Positions 6,794 to 9,470 of a DNA stretch of 9,470 nucleotides are shown piece after piece. Source of the stretch: Bacillota bacterium (GTDB taxonomy: Bacteria; Bacillota; Clostridia; Peptostreptococcales; Anaerovoracaceae); NCBI GenBank assembly GCA_017515765.1, contig JAFWFF010000144.1:1-9470 (forward strand). The letters run 5' to 3'. The number at the start of each line of letters is the position of its first letter. The stretch's first letter is position 1. The position numbers were made by a program, and so were the translations under genes. The notes beneath the pieces are model-generated. The model saw only the letters and a program-made list of their open reading frames with translations, did not search any database and had not been told where the DNA came from.

Positions 6794-7936
6794 ATGAGCA
6801 TCGACACCAGAAAGTATTTCAAAGAACTCGAAGCGTTCGTCAATATCGACAGCGGCAGCTATGACGTCGACGGCCTGAACCGCGCGGCTGACTATATGGA
6901 AGCCCTCTACAAGGAAGAAGGCCTGTTCGTCACGCGCCGCGCGCTCGAACCCCGCGGCATCCCCCACCTCGTGGCGACGACCCACGATCCCGCGGAGCTC
7001 GAGGGCAAAAAGAAGCCCTGGGACATCATGTTCATCGGCCACATCGATACAGTATTCCCCGAAGGCACTGTCGCCGAGAGGCCTTTCGCGGTCAAAGACG
7101 GCAAAGTCACCGGCCCCGGCGCCGCAGACATGAAGGCCGGCGACCTGATGGCCCTCTACCTGATCAAAGAGCTCCGCAGGGAATTCCCGGACAAATGCTT
7201 CGCAATAGTCAACAACTCGGACGAGGAACTCGGCTCTCCCGACAGCGGCGAGCTTTTGATCGAGCTTTCAAAGAACGCGAAATACTCCTTTGATATGGAG
7301 CCCGGCCGCGTGAACGGCAATTTCGTAAAGGAGCGCAAAGGCGCGGTTGAGTACTGGATCGAGACTCACGGCAAGGCTGCCCACGCAGGCAACGCGCCGG
7401 AAAAAGGCGCCCACGCCATATTCGAGATGGCCCGCTGGATAAAGCGCTGCGAACAGCTCAACAACAGTGATCCGGGCCTCACGGTGAGCCCCGGGCTGAT
7501 CACCGGCGGGACAGCTTCCAATACGATCCCGGACTACTGCCAGATCAAAGTCGATGTCCGCATCGTCGATCCAGCGCAGAAGAAGATCGTTGAGGACGCT
7601 TTCGACGAACTGGCCGCCTTCCCCTCCGTGAAGGGAGTAACAGCGACCTACATCAAATACAGCGACATGCCTCCCATGAGGTTCACTGCCGAGACGAAGA
7701 AGATGGTCGACGTGCTTTCCGAAGTCGCGGCCGAAATGGACTATAAGTTCGATTTCGAGAGCGTAGGCGGAGCTTCCGACGCGAGCTTCGTTTCCGGCGG
7801 AGGCGCGCCCGTCCTCGACGCCTGCGGCCCGCACGGCGAAGGCTTCCACAGCGAGAACGAGTACTTCTTCTACGACACCGTTGTACCCCGCTACGAACTT
7901 CTCGCGGAGTGCATAAGAAGGCTGCTCGCGGAGTAG
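6794..7936 (+). CDS. M20-family metallopeptidase, CPG2 (glutamate carboxypeptidase)-like
   Basis: This 380-residue cytoplasmic protein starts 27 bases after the amidohydrolase stop, with AAAGGAG ahead of the ATG. The two-zinc centre is complete: GHIDTVFPEGT gives His83 and Asp85, GAADMKAGD gives Asp112, SDEELGS gives Glu144 (general base) and Glu145, FDMEPG gives Glu169, and GEGFHSENE gives His352. The lid/dimerisation domain spans about 180-290 and begins with the typical HGKAAHAGNAPEKGAHAI; GGTASNTIPDY follows. Length and motifs match carboxypeptidase G2-like enzymes, which release C-terminal glutamate or other residues from N-acyl or peptide substrates. The actual substrate is unknown. Co-transcription with a D-aminoacylase-type enzyme suggests they process successive bonds of the same class of acylated or peptide compound. 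The operon ends at the hairpin 22 bases downstream. Confidence 0.9.
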   Translation: MSIDTRKYFKELEAFVNIDSGSYDVDGLNRAADYMEALYKEEGLFVTRRALEPRGIPHLVATTHDPAELEGKKKPWDIMFIGHIDTVFPEGTVAERPFAVKDGKVTGPGAADMKAGDLMALYLIKELRREFPDKCFAIVNNSDEELGSPDSGELLIELSKNAKYSFDMEPGRVNGNFVKERKGAVEYWIETHGKAAHAGNAPEKGAHAIFEMARWIKRCEQLNNSDPGLTVSPGLITGGTASNTIPDYCQIKVDVRIVDPAQKKIVEDAFDELAAFPSVKGVTATYIKYSDMPPMRFTAETKKMVDVLSEVAAEMDYKFDFESVGGASDASFVSGGGAPVLDACGPHGEGFHSENEYFFYDTVVPRYELLAECIRRLLAE

Positions 7937-7958
7937 CCCGGCTTAAGTAAGACGAACA

Positions 7959-7988
7959 AAAAGGGGCGCCCTGCGGGGCGCCCCTTTT
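7959..7988. terminator. Strong bidirectional intrinsic terminator between convergent genes
   Basis: AAAAGGGGCGCCC (7959-7971) pairs perfectly with GGGCGCCCCTTTT (7976-7988) around the loop TGCG, giving a 13-base-pair stem with A and T tracts on opposite ends, so it can work in both directions. An outer 8-base inverted repeat, CCGGCTTA (7938-7945) and TAAGCCGG (7991-7998), encloses it. It serves both the plus-strand operon and the minus-strand M20D gene, whose stop is at 8003. Confidence 0.92.
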
Positions 7989-8002
7989 GATAAGCCGGAA
8001 GG

Positions 8003-9190
8003 CTATCTCATATTCGCGAATTCTCTCTTGATCTCGGCTAGATGCTCGGGCTCGGTCATGAGTTTGATGGCTGTAAGGACGAAGCCTTTGATGTATTCGA
8101 AGGAGTGGTTTATCGCCCAGTCTGTCGCTGCGAGCTCGCAGAACTCCGAAGTGTGGGCTACGTAGTTCCTTCCGTCCGGATACCTGCCGAGGCTGCTGAC
8201 GAGCTGGATGGAGGGGCATCTGTAGCTGACGTCTCCGAGATCGGACGATCCCATCGATGTCTCGGCGCCCATCCACTTCATCGGGACTCCGAGTTCCTCC
8301 ATGACGTCGCAGGCGAGCCTGTTCAGATGCATATTGCTGTTCGTATCCATGAAGTCGACTTCCTCGGGGTTCGACTTGTATGCGGTATCCGTCGCGAGAG
8401 CGGCGCCCTGCGCGCAGAACTCGACTCTCCTCTCCAGATCCTCCAGCTCTGCCCATTTCGGGGCCCTGATGTAGAAGAGCGTACGGGTGTAGTCCGGGAT
8501 GATGTTCGGGGCTTCTCCGCCGTGGCTGATGATACCGTGGATCCTCACGCCGTCCTTAGTCTGCTGTCTCAGAGCGTTGACCATGTTGAACATGTTGATC
8601 ACGGCGTCCAGGGCGTTCAGGCCTTCCTCCGGAGCGGCAGCTGCGTGCGCGGTCTTCCCGAAGAACTCGTAGCTTCTGCATACCATCGCCATGGTGTTCC
8701 AGGAGCTCGCGTCCTCAGAACCCGGATGAGCCATCATGCAGACGTCCATGTCGTCAAAGGCTCCTGCCTTGGACATATGCACCTTTGCTCCCTCGGTCTC
8801 CTCCGCGGGAGTTCCGATAACGTAGATCTCACCGCCGAACTCGTCGGCGTACTCTCTCATGGCTATGCCGGATCCTACGCTCATCATGCAGATGAGGTTG
8901 TGGCCGCAGCCGTGTCCCAGTTTGGGAAGCGCGTCGTACTCGGCCAGCATCGCGATGCGGGGACCGGGCTTTTTGCCAAGATATGTGGCTTTGTAAGCTG
9001 TCGGTATGCCGCAGAAGTGCTCTTCGATCTCAAATCCGTATTTTCTGAGGAGCTCCAGCTGCCAGGCATAGGCCTTGAACTCCTGGTTTCCGAGTTCCGG
9101 ATTGTCGTGGATGTTCATGGTGAGCTCTTTGAGTTCGGGCTCCAGGGCTTTAACGGTTGCTGCCACTCTCTCGATAATTGCTTTGTCCAT
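8003..9190 (-). CDS. M20D-type amidohydrolase/dipeptidase (AbgB / PM20D2-like)
   Basis: This 395-residue cytoplasmic protein has the M20D layout. The N-terminal MNIHDNPELGNQEF (25-38) is followed by LAEYDALPKLGHGCGHNLI (82-100), with the metal ligands Cys95 and His97. Next come GTPAEETEGAKV (Glu130 general base, Glu131 ligand), MAHPG (His155), the dimerisation-domain motif GKTAHAAAAPEEGLNALDA (178-196), GGEAPNIIPDY, and AHT (His346). The sequence AEYDALP-x-x-GHGCGHN is typical of the AbgB and PM20D2 group, which cleaves aminoacyl or aminobenzoyl-glutamate dipeptides, rather than the hippurate-hydrolase group. The substrate is not settled. ATG at 9190 follows AGGAG, which overlaps the stop codon of the upstream gene; the gap between the two genes is 11 bases, so they are very likely co-transcribed. 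The gene is unrelated in subfamily to the M20 enzyme at 6794-7936. Confidence 0.9.
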   Translation of the reverse strand: MDKAIIERVAATVKALEPELKELTMNIHDNPELGNQEFKAYAWQLELLRKYGFEIEEHFCGIPTAYKATYLGKKPGPRIAMLAEYDALPKLGHGCGHNLICMMSVGSGIAMREYADEFGGEIYVIGTPAEETEGAKVHMSKAGAFDDMDVCMMAHPGSEDASSWNTMAMVCRSYEFFGKTAHAAAAPEEGLNALDAVINMFNMVNALRQQTKDGVRIHGIISHGGEAPNIIPDYTRTLFYIRAPKWAELEDLERRVEFCAQGAALATDTAYKSNPEEVDFMDTNSNMHLNRLACDVMEELGVPMKWMGAETSMGSSDLGDVSYRCPSIQLVSSLGRYPDGRNYVAHTSEFCELAATDWAINHSFEYIKGFVLTAIKLMTEPEHLAEIKREFANMR

Positions 9191-9201
9191 CGTCCATTCT
9201 C

Positions 9202-9470
9202 CTATTTTTTCTTAAGCTCCACGAACACTCTGTTGTCCGCGTCCCTCACCAGCTCAAAACTCTTGAAGTCCCCTACGAACTCCTTGAGATACATATACTT
9301 TCCGCCGCCCTTCTTGTCGTAGTAACGGACGTCGAAATTCCTGAACATGCGGGAAAGCTCGTTCCCGATCTGTCCGAGGTCCGTGGCCTTCCCCTTATCA
9401 TCGTTCTCCATGATGATCTGCTTGATGCGCTCCTCGAGAGTGCGCTTGCTGGGGGTATTACCGGCCTGCC
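9202..9470 (-). CDS. C-terminal OST-HTH/LOTUS domain of a partial protein, probably a LabA-like NYN protein
   Basis: The frame is open to the right edge, so only the last 88 residues are seen; an internal ATG at 9411 is not the likely start. The visible part has a linker (NTPSKRT), a helix LEERIKQII, then TDLGQIGNELSRMF, FDVRYYDKKGGGKYMYLKEFVGDF, and a closing beta wing FELVRDADNRVFVELKKK. This order of helices, the aromatic-rich middle and the final hairpin match the OST-HTH/LOTUS fold, an RNA-binding winged helix found at the C-terminus of bacterial NYN (LabA-like, PIN-type) putative nucleases. The NYN half would lie outside the window and is inferred only. The stop codon is fused to the ribosome binding site of the M20D gene (TAGGAG). 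Confidence 0.68.
   Translation of the reverse strand, partial: QAGNTPSKRTLEERIKQIIMENDDKGKATDLGQIGNELSRMFRNFDVRYYDKKGGGKYMYLKEFVGDFKSFELVRDADNRVFVELKKK

Noticed and set aside
8042..9322. Plus-strand open frame of 426 codons, longer than the gene opposite it
   Set aside because: It lies antisense to the M20D gene, has no recognisable motifs or upstream ribosome binding site, and crosses the gene boundary at 9191-9201. The minus frame carries the full set of M20D ligands.
9202..9411. Stand-alone 69-residue protein starting at ATG 9411
   Set aside because: The frame continues without stop to the window edge, the helix that begins the LOTUS fold lies upstream of that ATG, and no ribosome binding site precedes it.

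Overview
The window (9,470 bases, moderately GC-rich coding DNA with an AT-rich stretch around 4185-4320) looks like chromosome from a Gram-positive anaerobe of the class Clostridia. The reasons are GGAGG-type ribosome binding sites, a secreted protein with an Ala-X-Ala signal peptide that runs into a cell-wall-binding repeat 2 (CWB2) motif, and a cluster of peptide and amide hydrolases typical of amino-acid-fermenting lineages. A family such as Anaerovoracaceae or its relatives would fit, but this is inference from gene style; no marker gene is present. I saw no tRNA, rRNA, CRISPR array, transposase or phage gene.

Left part (1-4155, minus strand): one very large surface-protein gene, 1,385 codons in the window and running off the left edge. 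It has a signal peptide, a beta-helix-like region with repeated TMTGG turns, an InlB-B/Flg_new-like segment, three related modules of unknown function that each end in ITVNG, five Ig-like domains (the last three exactly 96 residues apart), and the start of a CWB2 wall anchor. It is read as an adhesin or cell-wall protein.

Middle (4156-7988): an EamA/DMT-family permease gene on the minus strand, with a terminator-like hairpin behind it, is divergent from a two-gene plus-strand operon. The operon encodes a D-aminoacylase-type metal-dependent amidohydrolase and, 27 bases later, a CPG2-like M20 metallopeptidase. Good sigma-A-type promoters can be placed for both sides in the 163-base divergent gap. 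The operon ends at a strong bidirectional terminator.

Right part (8003-9470, minus strand): an M20D-type amidohydrolase/dipeptidase converges on that terminator. It lies 11 bases downstream of a gene whose visible 88 C-terminal residues look like an OST-HTH/LOTUS domain, probably the tail of a LabA-like NYN protein that starts beyond the right edge.

Taken together, three metal-dependent hydrolases acting on N-acyl amino acids or small peptides lie around one drug/metabolite-type permease. A reasonable but unproven reading is a scavenging or detoxification unit for N-acylated or D-amino-acid-containing compounds, with the permease moving a product or substrate. I found no clear evidence of a wholly new system; the most unusual items are the module architecture of the surface protein and the pairing of a LOTUS-domain gene with an M20D hydrolase.
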